Made by a program: the position numbers and the translations under genes | The notes under the pieces: generated by a model | Database searches by the model: none | What the model was told of the DNA's origin: nothing | What the model saw: only the letters and a program-made list of their open reading frames with translations | NCBI GenBank assembly: GCA_021495925.1 | Contig: JAKEKT010000015.1 | Location: 434,001 to 498,000 of the forward strand | Length of the DNA stretch: 64,000 nucleotides | Source: Diplodia intermedia | Taxonomy: Eukaryota > Ascomycota > Dothideomycetes > Botryosphaeriales > Botryosphaeriaceae | Direction: 5' to 3' | Shown: piece by piece, positions 33,901 through 45,000 of the stretch | How the letters are laid out: each line of letters opens with the position of its first letter | Position numbering within the stretch: the first letter of the stretch is position 1

Positions 33901-34840
33901 TCAGAGAACCTGAGAGAGACCTTTTCTCCTCAGGCTTCGCGGATACGACAGCAGGTGCCGGAACACTATAAGATGGCATCGCAGGCGAAGGACTCTCTTC
34001 GGAAGCCACACTTGATTGTTGCTGTTGCCTGTCCTGGCGCTTCTTGAAAGGTGTGAAGACGAAAGATGGCCGTGTCATCAATCGGTTTTTCTGAAAATCT
34101 TGCAGCACTTTGTCGCGAGCTGCCGCAATAGCCTCAGAAGCCGACGCTACTGGATAACTTCGAGGAATGGGGTCGTCATCCCTGGCCGATGCTACTGGCA
34201 CTCTATTCTCCTTGGCTCTCTGGCTGCTGGAGCGCCTGGAATCCACGGGGGTGCTTTGGTGGGAGTCGCGGGAGCTTCCGATTCCAAGATTCCACGAAGT
34301 ATACATTGAGCGAGACTTGCGGACATGTTTCTGGGTTGGTGTAGTAAGGGCGACTGTGGGAGATACGTTTGAAGCCATGTGTTTCGAGACTGGAGGAGCA
34401 GAGACGATAGAGGTAGGTATGCTCTCGAATGTGGTGTGCGGAGGAGTGGCAGCCAGTGCCGCCGCAGTGTTAGGCTTGCTATATTGTTGCCTGTCGAGGC
34501 TGATTCTCTGAGACTGAGTTGATTGCCGCCGCTTGGCTGCGCTGTCCTCTCCGACCTGTCGAAGGCTTGAGCCGCGCGGTGGGAAGTGTGAGCCCTGCGA
34601 TCCTCTACTTGCGTTACTTTTGCATCTTGCTATTTCCAAGCTTCGCTCGGGCCTGGGCCTGGTGTGATCCAACGCATATGCTCGCTCGAAAGCCTGGACA
34701 GCGGCGACGGTTGCATGCTCTCGGACAACGAAAGGGTCGACGGGCCCAGCTGCGGCACTTTTGCCTCGTGAATGGGCCGAAGACGATGACTTGGCGCGTC
34801 GCAGCCGTGTGCCGGCGTCGCTGGAGGCACGCGATAGCAT
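30914..34840 (-). CDS. Large Ser-rich low-complexity protein, unknown
   Basis: Not recognised by name. A single open frame of 1308 residues starting MLSRASSDAGTRLRRAKSS. The N-terminal part has PFVVREHATVAAVQAFERAY, the most protein-like stretch, then long Ser/Thr/Pro/Arg-rich sequence with many basic-Ser patterns typical of phosphorylated cytoskeletal or signalling scaffolds. No catalytic domain, membrane segment or signal peptide is visible. The C-terminal 300 residues carry homopolymer runs: Pro, His (about residue 1190), Gly and Ala. The stop codon at 30914-30916 lies inside GTGAGT, a perfect 5' splice consensus, so the true C terminus may continue in a further exon (an acceptor near 30854 would add about 22 residues). 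It is convergent with nothing close; 5.8 kb of gene-free DNA follows. Confidence 0.75.
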   Translation of the reverse strand: MLSRASSDAGTRLRRAKSSSSAHSRGKSAAAGPVDPFVVREHATVAAVQAFERAYALDHTRPRPERSLEIARCKSNASRGSQGSHFPPRGSSLRQVGEDSAAKRRQSTQSQRISLDRQQYSKPNTAAALAATPPHTTFESIPTSIVSAPPVSKHMASNVSPTVALTTPTQKHVRKSRSMYTSWNLGIGSSRDSHQSTPVDSRRSSSQRAKENRVPVASARDDDPIPRSYPVASASEAIAAARDKVLQDFQKNRLMTRPSFVFTPFKKRQDRQQQQSSVASEESPSPAMPSYSVPAPAVVSAKPEEKRSLSGSLRTKFKKVFRKTSKPSIALPVQQVDASRVYFGNSIQTTPGAASPRSASVTPVEYFTTRDTPRQTLGQRTSSDMSNRSRKSGDDHDLTDMSKSRVTSWTNSSATASVKSRDPKRLSIIPETEPPPERKRNTTSLLGRVPFRKALNTSPHDVAKGPDTFDVFSALKSRLEKAGLDSNLDPDMLKSGNQALHEQTERATLPSQIRNTSGTSSKVSRATKATIRSVTPEVFGKSLSKEMTGDGHQQRNDQDNMDRDSPDDDSDSGLVIPRIRLQRTAKATMPTPEQLSRRKWKTESRWQNQLHQGHSPVFSKNVKKAMAGTNPYELARHESSPSPSKSIAAPPRISSRKPQQPLDMLSPGWPSRADIMSPSVYSRDSTGESPLRKESEGSNCPPGTVVIVSSHSAKSYTLGSSPKKDGAPGPARSSKDWKKWLSKEVSELDLSQDFDMSMTEEWLLKPAGHQREHAEIVGVGDGDDEVVIFKSRPASHNFPNTRPERLTLIEPKQETVGPSDPPGTEEADSGHRATVVSSELPASEGERQTSLRGIKNGIRKTEIPADKHIGTDNNEPKSGNSPNTWESGRNTDRESESASASASPSEPEEKIPVSTLTDKRIRNSRSLQSVHRSLGRSHSSLAHYTTSAEDPVMQQRPTVPTYAAETASTANPPSLRHRPAAAAATAPFYRPRSAFDLRQHRSGDQLRPSAAHLHGGSPVAVPSPTGPTLLPPPPPHHHTHHLRRKPMAVGCRGRAGGHLTPSPTHNPPPGLQEGTDDMMMMHSIMQGPYGHNNNNSSRTNNAAGNIETASTTSSSTPPWVPPPPPPPAAELGRSSLAARQHWNNRGSPSPLALPATGGGGGSGSGLLTTRQSTPALRVTPKLGSMRLGGPHHHHHHQHQHQHHGGFKENASPAPMTPSVQTKDFFAADAGGGGGGGGVGSGGAAAAAEREMATPSPGQLLAERWLSARQQRSGAPPPVAAAAAAAAAPENSGGGGKDARDVSRSMAFL
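30981..31007. repeat. (GCA)9 triplet repeat coding for polyalanine
   Basis: Nine perfect GCA units on the plus strand; read on the minus strand they encode most of an alanine run near the C terminus of the large Ser-rich protein. Confidence 0.9.
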
Positions 34841-36190
34841 CGACAGGCGTGGAGTGAAGGATTGACTGCGAGCGCAGCCGTAGCAGGGATGCCAACGATA
34901 TCCAAAACGCCGGATCGAGAAGAAGTATGCAGATCCGACTTCGAGGCAAACCCTGCGGTATCATATGCGGACGAAAGAAGAGGAACCTTGGACGGCTCAT
35001 CTAGAGAGAGGGAGCCAGCCGGCAGGGCGGGCCTACCGTTTCGGCAGGGACAGGCCGCCGTTGCTTCGGTAAGCGCTCGCCGGACCAGGCGCTCGGAAAG
35101 TGCCTAGAAGCTTGATCGAAAGGATCTCGCCCGAGATTGGAAAGAGCAGTCGGGAAGCAAGATGAATGCCATGAGAAGCCCACGCTCTCAGCAACGTTGC
35201 ATCCGAAATGACGAGATATCACAACGCAGACACGGATAACCAAATCTGTATGTACATTCGCAAAAGAATGATCCGGTGTACTGCACGCACGGGCTTCGTG
35301 GAGTCGTGGTAATGGACAGCATATCCGCCCCGTACCCGATGTAGCGGCTATCCCCGTGACGGTACAAGGGGGGGTGTTCAGTACGTGCCATGGCGAAATA
35401 AAAAACAATATGAGCAACCTGAGATCTATATTGTGATAAAGTAGTAGTTGTGTTGCTCAGCAGTGGATGCCGACTCTGAAAGTGCTCCGGAAGCAAGCTA
35501 GGCAGGTACCTCCGAGACATGCGAAGCTGCCAAAAGGACTGATCTACGTAGTGGTCAGTAAGTCTACCACACACCTCGTCAGACTACACGCCCATACCAG
35601 GGTCTGTTGGGTTGATGCGATTTTAGGGCTTTGCCTAAGCGCGAAGCTTTGCATGACTGTGTCCCTAGTGTCCATGCACCAGATGACCTCTTCTGGCGGA
35701 GGCGTTTGTTGGGTAAGATCGGCGAGACCAGTGGAGTAGACCGGTGATCTGCATGGAGATACGGGCCCAAGCTTTCAGGGTTGCCCCCGCCCCGTGACAG
35801 CCTTCCCGTGGATGTGCCTTCAAAGGACACACGACACGTCTCCTTGATTGGTGTTGGGGCAGTGCTTATCGTGCCAAGATTCACGACTCGGTCTTCGCCA
35901 CCCCTCCGACTAAGACACCAAGCGTTGGGCAGATGAACATTCAACATCATCTTGCGTGTTGTGCGAATTTCAAGCTTGCATTGCGAGCCTACAGGGCATA
36001 TGCGACCGGGCTGCCCAATCTATGCCAGTAAATGCCATGACCCATAACCGAATTACCATGAACCTCTCCCTGTGATCCTAGATGAAAACATGTCTGCTCC
36101 GTAACCTAATCCCGAGTATGTCTCTGTTGAGGTTGCCATTAACAACCCCCAGTCCATGACGTGATATCCTCAAGTCAAAAACACCACCAT
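34841..36190. other. Intergenic, 1.35 kb
   Basis: Contains the upstream region of the large Ser-rich gene and the 3' flank of the subtilase, both on the minus strand. No convincing coding frame or RNA gene. Confidence 0.5.
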
Positions 36191-38058
36191 TTACATGGAG
36201 TGAGTAGCGGCGCGGTGGCGCTTGAACTCCTCGAGGAAGTCCTCCATCTCGTCAGCAACGAAGTCCTCGAACTTCTCGGCGAGCTTCTCGATCTTGGACT
36301 CGAGCTTCTCGGAGCCAGCGGAGAACTTGCGGCCAACACTCTCGACCTCCTCCTCGACGTCCTCCATCGAGGGAAGGGAGATTTCAATGGTCTTCTCCGA
36401 GGCGACCTTGTAACCACCGTCCGCGATGATTTCGCTGTAGTTGGACTTGCCACCACCGTTCCAGGCGAGGACCTACATGATCCGTTAGCAAGCGGCAACC
36501 TCAACATTTAGTGCATCAATAGTACTCACGTTGGTGGTGTCGCTGGGGACGTCGCTCAGAGCACCCTCAGTGGCGACAGAGATAACCTGCTTCTTGAGCT
36601 TGGCCGGGGTGATCTCCGCAACCGAGTAAGCCGAGTCAGAGGAGGGCTGGAGCGAGAGGTAGTAGGCGAGAAGGCCAGCAATGTGAGGAGAGGCCATCGA
36701 GGTACCCGAGATCTTGTTGGTGGCGTACTTGCTGCCAATCCAGGTGGACAGGATGTTGAGACCAGGGGCAAAGATGTCGTTGCACTTGCCGTAGTTGGAG
36801 AAGTAAGCGCGCTCGTCAGCCAGAGTCGAGGCACCGACAGTAACGGCCTTCTCGGCACCAGCAGGCGAGTACCTGCACGAGTCGGCGTTGTCGTTACCGG
36901 CAGCGACAGCGAAGTGGATACCGGCATCGACAGCAGCGTTGACAGCCAGGTCGAGAGTGGTGGACTTGCCACCGCCAAGACTCATGTTGGCAGCGGAGCC
37001 CTTGAAGCCCTTCTTGCCCTTGCCGGTCTTGGCAGCCTCGACGTTGGAAGCGTGCTGCTCAGCAGCGTACTCGACACCCTTCACAACATCGGACATGGTG
37101 CCGGAGCCGTTGGAGCGAAGGACCTTGACGGCATAGACGTTGGCCTTCTTGGCAACACCGTACTTCTTGCCGGCGACAGTGCCAGAGCAGTGAGTACCGT
37201 GACCGTTGCCATCCTCATCGGCATCGCCCTGAGGGATGGTCTTGCCCCAGTGAGCACGACCCTCGAAGTCGACGTGCTCAGTGTTGGTGCCGGTGTCGAT
37301 GACGTAGACATCGACACCCTCTCCACCATCGGCAGTGTACAAGTATTTGCTGAAGGTACCGAAGCTCAGGCTCTCGCGGTGGGAAATACGAGCGAGACCC
37401 CAGGGGGCGTTCTTCTCGACCTCGTAGTCGTCATCCTTCATGGTGTGGACCTCGGAGTCCCTCTCGACGTACTCGACCTAGGCACCAAGCTCGTCAGTAT
37501 GGCGTGATGAGACGTAACAAAGCGAGTCACGTGTGTGTCAAAGGGGAGGTGCGGCGACATGGCTGCCTCACTGCAAGCAGGAGGCAGGGGCATGAGGGAT
37601 ACGGGAAGGGTTGTGGTGGGATGAGCTGCGTCAAGTCCCCATCCGAGACCGGACGGAACGGTCGCGTGTTACAGATGACTTACATCGGGGTGTCTCCGAA
37701 TCTGCTCGATGACATCCTCATCGAAGTGGCCGGAGTAGCCGAGGAAGCCGCCAGCGACGTTGTAAGTGTGCTTGAGGCCCTCAAAGACCTCGTCAACGAT
37801 AGGGAACTGCGAGCGCTTGCGCAGCTCGGTCCTCTCGCTCTCGCTCGAGGTGTGGATCTCCTGGACCCAGGAGTGATGGGCAGAGGCATCGTCGTGCTTG
37901 ACGTGGCTCTTGAACTTGACGATGTATGCGTTGGGAACCTCCTTGGCGTTGACCGAGGAGATGACGGGCGCAGCGTCGTTGTGGATGGAGCCGGTGTTGA
38001 AGACCGGGGAAGCTGCCGCCAGCACGGGCAGCAGCGATAAGACAGAGGCAGCCTTCAT
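36191..38058 (-). CDS. Vacuolar subtilisin-like serine protease (cerevisin/proteinase B type)
   Basis: Secretory-pathway endopeptidase of family S8A, expected to mature in the vacuole by removal of its propeptide. Three exons: 37684-38058, 36530-37477 and 36191-36472; 534 residues. Seen: a signal peptide (MKAASVLSLLPVLAAAS), an I9 inhibitor propeptide with AYIVKFKS, KHTYNVAGGFLGYSG and DVIEQIRRHPDVEYVERD across intron 1, then the catalytic triad Asp186 (YVIDTGTN), His218 (NGHGTHCSGT) and Ser385 (SGTSMASPH), with oxyanion Asn320 (AAGND). A long C-terminal tail, partly acidic and helical, ends in HRAATHSM, as in fungal Alp2/Prb1 orthologues, several of which are known inhalant allergens. All catalytic residues are intact. 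Intron 1 is 206 bp, four times longer than its neighbours. It is divergent from BPH1 across about 1 kb. Confidence 0.96.
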
Positions 38059-39061
38059 GGTTGCTGAGGTCGCCTGGATCTCGTCAAAGAAAGAGAGAGG
38101 AAGCAGACAAGACGGTGGACAGTGAAGAGGGAGAGGGTGATAGGGTGGAGGGAGGTGGATGGGAGGTGGAAGCCGAGGGAGCTGGAGCTGGAGCTCTTAT
38201 CAATGGCGAGCAGCGGATGACGAAGAGGAGCTGGGGACGGATGGAGGCTGGCGGCGCGACGCGCGCTAGGCAACGTGCGGCATAGCGCCATTTTGGAGTC
38301 ACGCGCAACCGGCTGGAGTCAAGGCTCCAATCCAGGTACACTGCTGCTGCGGCGAGCAATGCGCGCACTCGCAGGGACAGGGAGCTCCCGACCGCATGCT
38401 AACTGCGAGCTTGCTGTGGCGCGCACCAGGAGCAGCACTGTGTAGATAGCGCATCGTGAGCGCGCCGGCGGCCGACGCCCGCAGTTGCCGTGGCAGTCGC
38501 GCCTGGGGCTGCTACGCGCCGGGCGTCCCTGAGGCGGAGGTGCAGCGTCATGGCTCGCTATGTAGTGGAGTGTGGCTCAGTGCTTGTCGAGCTGTCTCAG
38601 GTCGTGGTTGCTGAATTGGAACGCGTGCTGGGGCTCGCCGCTCGCCGCGCGGAGCTCCCGTACCTACCTGAGCTACCTCGTTTTTGCGGGCACCCGCGTG
38701 AAGCCCACACCTGACCCCCACCGCGCAACCCGCGGGCTGACGGCGACCTCTGAGGGTGTTCTGCTGCTCTGCGACCGCCCCGAGCCGAGTCCACCAACGC
38801 CGCTCCGCCCCGCCTCGCCCACTCCGGTGCTGTATCACCCGCAGCAGGCACCATCGCTACTCGCTCACCCGCGCTCCACATCGCGCTGCCTCGCACTGCC
38901 TCGCATGCGTGTCTGCGCCCTCAGATGACGAGCCCGCCCTGCAACATCTCCGCCGACTCGAGACCTCCACCGGCGATCGCTCTGCCGGGGTGAGATGCCC
39001 GCCGAGTACCACACTCCCGCCTTCCCTTCGGACCCTAGACCGCGCCGAGCGAGGTACCATC
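38059..39061. other. Divergent promoter region, subtilase and BPH1
   Basis: A 1.0-kb spacer with both promoters. The BPH1 frame stays open upstream of its chosen start to 38756 but encodes Pro/Arg/Ser-rich leader-like sequence. A CCAAT pentamer occurs near 38328. No other feature is clear. Confidence 0.45.
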
Positions 39062-42000
39062 ATGGACGACCCTGCCCGCCGCTTGTCTGCGGCGGCCCCC
39101 GTGGCCTCCCGCACGAACAGCCCGGCTCTCAAGGAGCTCTACACCCTCGTTGATAACCTTATCGCTGCTCTTCCGCAGAGCTCCACCTCGTCCACCGTCG
39201 AGACCATCCAGACTCAATGCGACTGCCTACGACGAATACGCCAGCTGTTGATAGACTCGCCCGACTTCCGCCAGCTCAAAGACACGTTTCGACAGGCCAA
39301 GGGTCTCACTGCGTTGATTGACACACTACGATCCGTCTCCGGCTTCTACAACCCCTCTACACTCTCCAAAGATGACCAGACCGAGTTTTTCGAGCTCCTC
39401 AAGGCTGTGCTGGCCGTTGTTTCGGAAGCCTTGAACGACCACCCCGGCAATCGCAGATTCTTCCGGAAGAGAGTGGAGGAAGATGGTTGGAGAGCGTTAG
39501 AGCAGGCACTCATTAGCACTGGCGTTGGCGGCGGCTTTCAGGATACTGGCTCGTTTGACGATGCAGGGCAGGAACAGCTCTTTGGCTGTCTTGTGGCATT
39601 TGCACTGGCTGAGGAGAACATGGCACGGATCTTCCGTGACGTTAGAAGCCTCCAGCCCGATGCCTCGAATGGCGACCACCAGCCAGTCGCCGATGAAGCG
39701 GCCGTCGCCGGGCCCGGAAATGCTGACAAGGTGGCTGGGCGCTTGCGGGACCCTACAATTGACATGCTTGAAACGCATCTGGCTGGCTTCTTCAGTGGGA
39801 ACGAAGTCCTTCAAAATCCAGAGATACTACCAGTGATCATCAATATGTGGTTGATGCTCTTTCAGGAGGGAACAACCGGTTCAAGATCGCCGCGATTGTC
39901 CACCTCGGTGCTTCTGGTCTTGGAGAGGATCATTGCCATGTCCGCGCATAACAAGTTGGCAGCCCACGGAACCGGCATACTGAAACCATTGTTACCATTG
40001 ATGTTCGAGGCAGAGAAAGAATCATCGGAGCACTTCCTCCTTTCCAGACTGACTGAAGACCTCATTTCATACGGCATCAATGATTTGGAAGATGCCCGAT
40101 ACCTATACCGACTCGCAGCCCAGTCCGAGGAGGCCGCCCAGTTCCTTTTGTCAGCCATCAGGTCGTCAAGGCAAGCTCCTTTCATTCAGCTTGACATGTC
40201 CCTACACGGCTACACTTCTATTGAGCTTCGGGACCTTGGTAGGACATTCCCTCCGTCTTCCTCAAATGGCGGATACACCATAAGCGCCTGGCTCCGAGTA
40301 GACAAGTACGACGACAACTTCCATACCACCATCTTCGGAGCCTATGATGCCACACAGACCTGCTTCGTCCTGGTCTATCTGGAGAAGGGGTCCCATTATC
40401 TGATCCTGCAAACATCAACAACCTCTTCCAGACCCAGTGTCAGGTTCAAGTCTGCCGTCTTTGAAGAGGGTGTATGGTATCACATTGCCATAGTTCACCG
40501 CCGACCGAAAGTGGCTGGCCTGAGTCGCGCCAACTTGTTCATCAACGGGGAGTTTGCTGAGCAAGTGAAATGCAACTTCCCCTCCAATCCACCGAGCTAT
40601 AGCAGCAGTACCGAAAGTTTCACGGCATTTGCTTCAAACCAGCGCACATACTCTCCAATCGAAGCTTTCCTTGGCACTCCTCATACCATCTCTCCACGTT
40701 TGGGTAGGAACGTTGTTTCTACGAAACTTTCTATTGCGTCGTTCCACCTGTTTCAAGAGGCGTTATCTGATGAACTGGTTGCTGTGTACCACAAGCTTGG
40801 CCCGAGATACCATGGCAACTTTCAGGATTGCCTTGGTTCTTTCCTTACATATCATGCATCGGCGGACTTGAACCTCTACAACGAGCTGCTTCACCCGGCC
40901 AAGGAAGAACGTTCCGAAATTCTATCCGCTATGCGTCACAAAGCTGGTGCAATCATGCCCGAGTCCCGGATCCTCCTGAGCATCTCTCCAACGGCCGTCA
41001 TGGACGACGACGATAGGAACCACATCGACGAAACACAGTTGGTTAAATCGCTGTCGAAGGCAGCAGCAAAGAACCTTCGCTATTATACGCGAAGTTCTGG
41101 CCATCGCATTGCTATCAACGCTGCCGTTCCCTCAATCAATGACGCTCTTTGCCAAGTAAACGGCGTCGCGGTTCTTGCCGGCGAGCCTGTTGTCGTCGTT
41201 CCCCAATCACTGGATGATGCAAGCTGGCGAGTTGGAGGCACCGCAGCCATTGGACTGAAGCTGGTGGAGCTGGCTACGACAAGAAATGCTTTGATGACCG
41301 CGGTTCAGATTATGTTCGAATCCGTCCACGACAACTGGAGAAATAGCGAAGCCATGGAGAGAGAACACGGGTTCGCCGTTCTGTCTGCCTTGCTGCGCGA
41401 CAAGCTCGGCCTAGGTTCAGTTTTCGGCAGATCAACCACGGGGCAGATTGAGGACCCCGATCACGAATCATTGTCTTACGAATTATTGCAGCTCATTCTT
41501 AGATTTGTTGGTTTCGAAGAAAACAGACCGCAGGAATCCAAGATCATCAATCCTCTGGCTTACAGAGCTCTTTTGATTGATTTCGACATCTGGCGGAAAT
41601 GCTCCGCCGATACTCAAAAGCTGTACTATCGACAGTTTGAGTGCTTTGCAAAGGACAGCAAATATCATGTCTTTAACGCCAAGCGACTTACTCGCATGCG
41701 TAAGTCCAGTATCCAGAAACCCATCATGTGCCCGAAAATCTAACATTCCCGCAGGAATCATAAAGAGACTCCTCGACGCGCTCAAGGGAGAAAGCTTTAC
41801 TGGGGAAGTTTTTCCCCATTTCCTCAATGCATTCAAAGCCCTCCTGAAATGCAGTGTCTCGTCGGATATCCTCAGGTCCCTGGCACTGTTCATCACATTT
41901 GCTCTACAGGAGAGCAAGACACTTGTCAATCGTCCCCTCCGGTCTAGTAGTAGTGCAAAGCAGTTGCGGCGGCCACCGGCGCAGCCGCTATTGCCCAACT

Positions 42001-45000
42001 CAACCCCTTCGACAAGGCCCATGACGCCAAGCATCCAGGCTGAATCGGAGGTGCTGTCAAAGAAGGAGTTGGGTGTCAAGATCCTGGAAGCCTATGCGGC
42101 GTTCCTTTGTGATGATGCAAGTGCCACGGAGATTAGGCGCTTTGCGAAGACTGTGACCAACAAGGTAGGCAGTTTCTTCGATTTTTCGGACGAGATGGCT
42201 GATTTGGGTCAGTGGCTGGTTTATCTCCTTGCCGAAAACGACGCTCGAGTGATCGTTCCGACCATGCAGATACTTGCCCGGCTTCTGGTCATCCAGGGCC
42301 CGCACTTTGTCAAAAAATTCACCAGGGACGGAGGCTTCACCAACCTCAAGCACCGCCTCAAGGCTTGGTGGAACACACCCGCGGTTTGGACTATTTGCTT
42401 TGCCATCCTCTTCGGCGCCGATGTTGGGAGGATCACTTTCGAAAGAGACTTCGACCTCTATAACCTGATGGACGCGTTTTCGTCGGCCAATGGTCAGATC
42501 AACATAGCTTATCCGGACATTTTCCCGGCAATGACGGCAATGCTCGAGACAGGCATTCGAGTAGTCGTGAAACAACAGGAAGCGCATGACAGGCCAACCA
42601 CAAGCCAAGGAGAAAACGGCAGTAACCCGAATCCACAGCCCCCAAGAGAACCAGGTAGAAAGCGCTCCATGTCATTGGAAAGCGAGCTTGCAGCACGAGG
42701 TGAACGGTCTTTCTCATATTGTTGAATTCTTCTACTGACATACTGCAGGTGAACCACAGCAGCCATCTTCACGTCAGAAACTTGTGGATTACGCAGCGAT
42801 CCTGCATACGATCATTCAGTTCTTGGCAGATGTGCACATGAAGTCCCCCCACTTCCGCGAGTACGCCATCGCCTCGAACTACGTTCAGGACCTTCTTTTT
42901 GTCCTCTACCCAGTGATCGTCACCTCCGACAGCGTATCAGCGGAAACAGAGCTGCACTCTCGCGGGTCTGCTCTGACGTTTGAAGGCCAAGATGTCCTCA
43001 TCAACCCTCAAACAGGACCGGGCGATTCTCAGCCTTCAATCGTTCGCACTACTCCCATTGAGGCACCTCGCAGCCCTTCTGCCGCGAAGGCCACACCACT
43101 TAGACGAGGAAACTCGTTCATTCTGATTAGTTCCGACAAAGCCAAATATCCCGCCGCCTCAGTTCGGCTTCACACAGTCCTCTCGCCAAAGAGGTCTAGT
43201 TCCGTCGACCTAAAGGTTGGCAACGCTGTCGTCCAAGCCCTGTTAGAGCTTGTTATTGGTGTTTTCCTGGATCAGCTGCTGCACAAAAAGGACTTCACTG
43301 GATTCGGACTTTTCTTGAAAGTCCCACCAGGCTTCCAGGAGCACCAGGCCTACTTCGAATCCTACGTGCTCCTTCACACCATGCAAACGATCGCCAATGA
43401 AGTGCAACTCCGCCAAGATCTGTTGTCGGAGCCAAGAGTCCTTACCAACATTGCTCGCTACACGCTCCACATGGCCGAAGCCGTTTTTGAAGGATGGTTC
43501 TTGAACGGAGCCGAAGCGCTGCTCGATTTCATCGGGACAATACTGGACTACTTGCACCGCCCAGATGTGGCGCAGCTCAAGGGGGTACGTCTCTGTACGC
43601 AGGCAATTTCGACCGTCCGGACCGTGTTCTTCCGTGTGGCGTTGCTTCGTCTCTCTGAGCTGGATGAGCCCGACAGCGAGACTGAAGCCATTGCATTCCT
43701 GCACAAGATGGCGTATTGGCAAACCATCATTCTGCATCCCGACAACCTGGAAGGAAATTATCTCAGGCTTCTGTGTTACCTGCTTTACACAAAGTTTGTT
43801 TCTGGAGATCCTCGTGTCAGGGCTGCTGCAGCGGATTTCTGGAGGCTTATGCTTGTGCAAAAGCCCGCTGAAACGTCCCAGATGCTGAATCAGACGACGT
43901 CAAGCAACGACCGCAAACTCTTCACCGAGTTCATGAAGCTGACTGAACTCGACAACGACGCGTTCTTAGCCTGGGTCGACGACCATCGCGGCGAATTGGA
44001 CAACCTGTTCTTTGGCGCAATGTCAAAGTCTTGGGAAGAATTCGTTACGGATGAGAACCGCAAGACTGAAGAGAGCGCAAAGAACAGGGTCAGCAAACGG
44101 CGCGACCGCCTAAGGCAGTGGCAGTCCGAAGAGGCCGCAGCAGACAATACTTGGCACCGCCACGAGGTCTCGACAACACATTGGCGTGCCAACATCTTCG
44201 CTGCCGAGCGCTTGAAACACCAACGGGCACAGCAAGATCAGCAGGACAATCTGGCCTTCCTGGCATCGGCATTAGGAAAACTTGATCGGTCCCTGCGCGA
44301 GCCGTGTGCCTTGCTCGAATCTGAGGAGGTCACGAAGTGGCAGCTTGACGAAACTGAAGGGCGGAATAGGATGAGACTTCGGATCCTTCCGGATAGGACC
44401 ACAGCGCGCAATGATGACTATCAGCCAAAGAGGAGGGATTCCGAAGGCATTCCCAAGAGGAAACTCAGCCTTATGACCAACATCCCGCAGATCGCAACCC
44501 CTGATGCTGCCAGTGCCACGCCAAACAGCGCTCACCCCGATGGGAAAAACGGTAGAGACCGGTCGGTCAGCCAGTCCTCTGTCAACTCTAATGCCGATGA
44601 CGACTTTGAGTTCGTTGCGGATCCGAACGAGGGTGAAGATGGGTTCGAGGACAAGAATCGCAAAGTCATGCGCACGCTTCAATCGGGCGATCAGGTCCAG
44701 CATGTGTTCAACGTATCGCGTATCGTTGGGTTGGAAGCCTGTGAGGGACTGCTAATCCTTGGCAAGGATTCGTTGTACCTTTTGGACAATTTCTTCCAGC
44801 GGTCTGACGGAGAAATCATTCGTGTGTGGCAGGCACCGCCTGAGGAGCGCGACAGTTACGTTCAAATGATCTCTGGGAAGAAGGCAACAGAGCGGAAGCC
44901 TCAGGTGGCCGACGGCGAGCAATCCACGCGCAACTGGAAGTGGCCGGAGGTGATCAGCATCTCGAAGAGACGCTTCCTGTTCCGCGACGTTGCCATCGAG

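Noticed and set aside
36683..37507. 274-codon plus-strand open frame
   Set aside because: Antisense to the subtilase catalytic exon.
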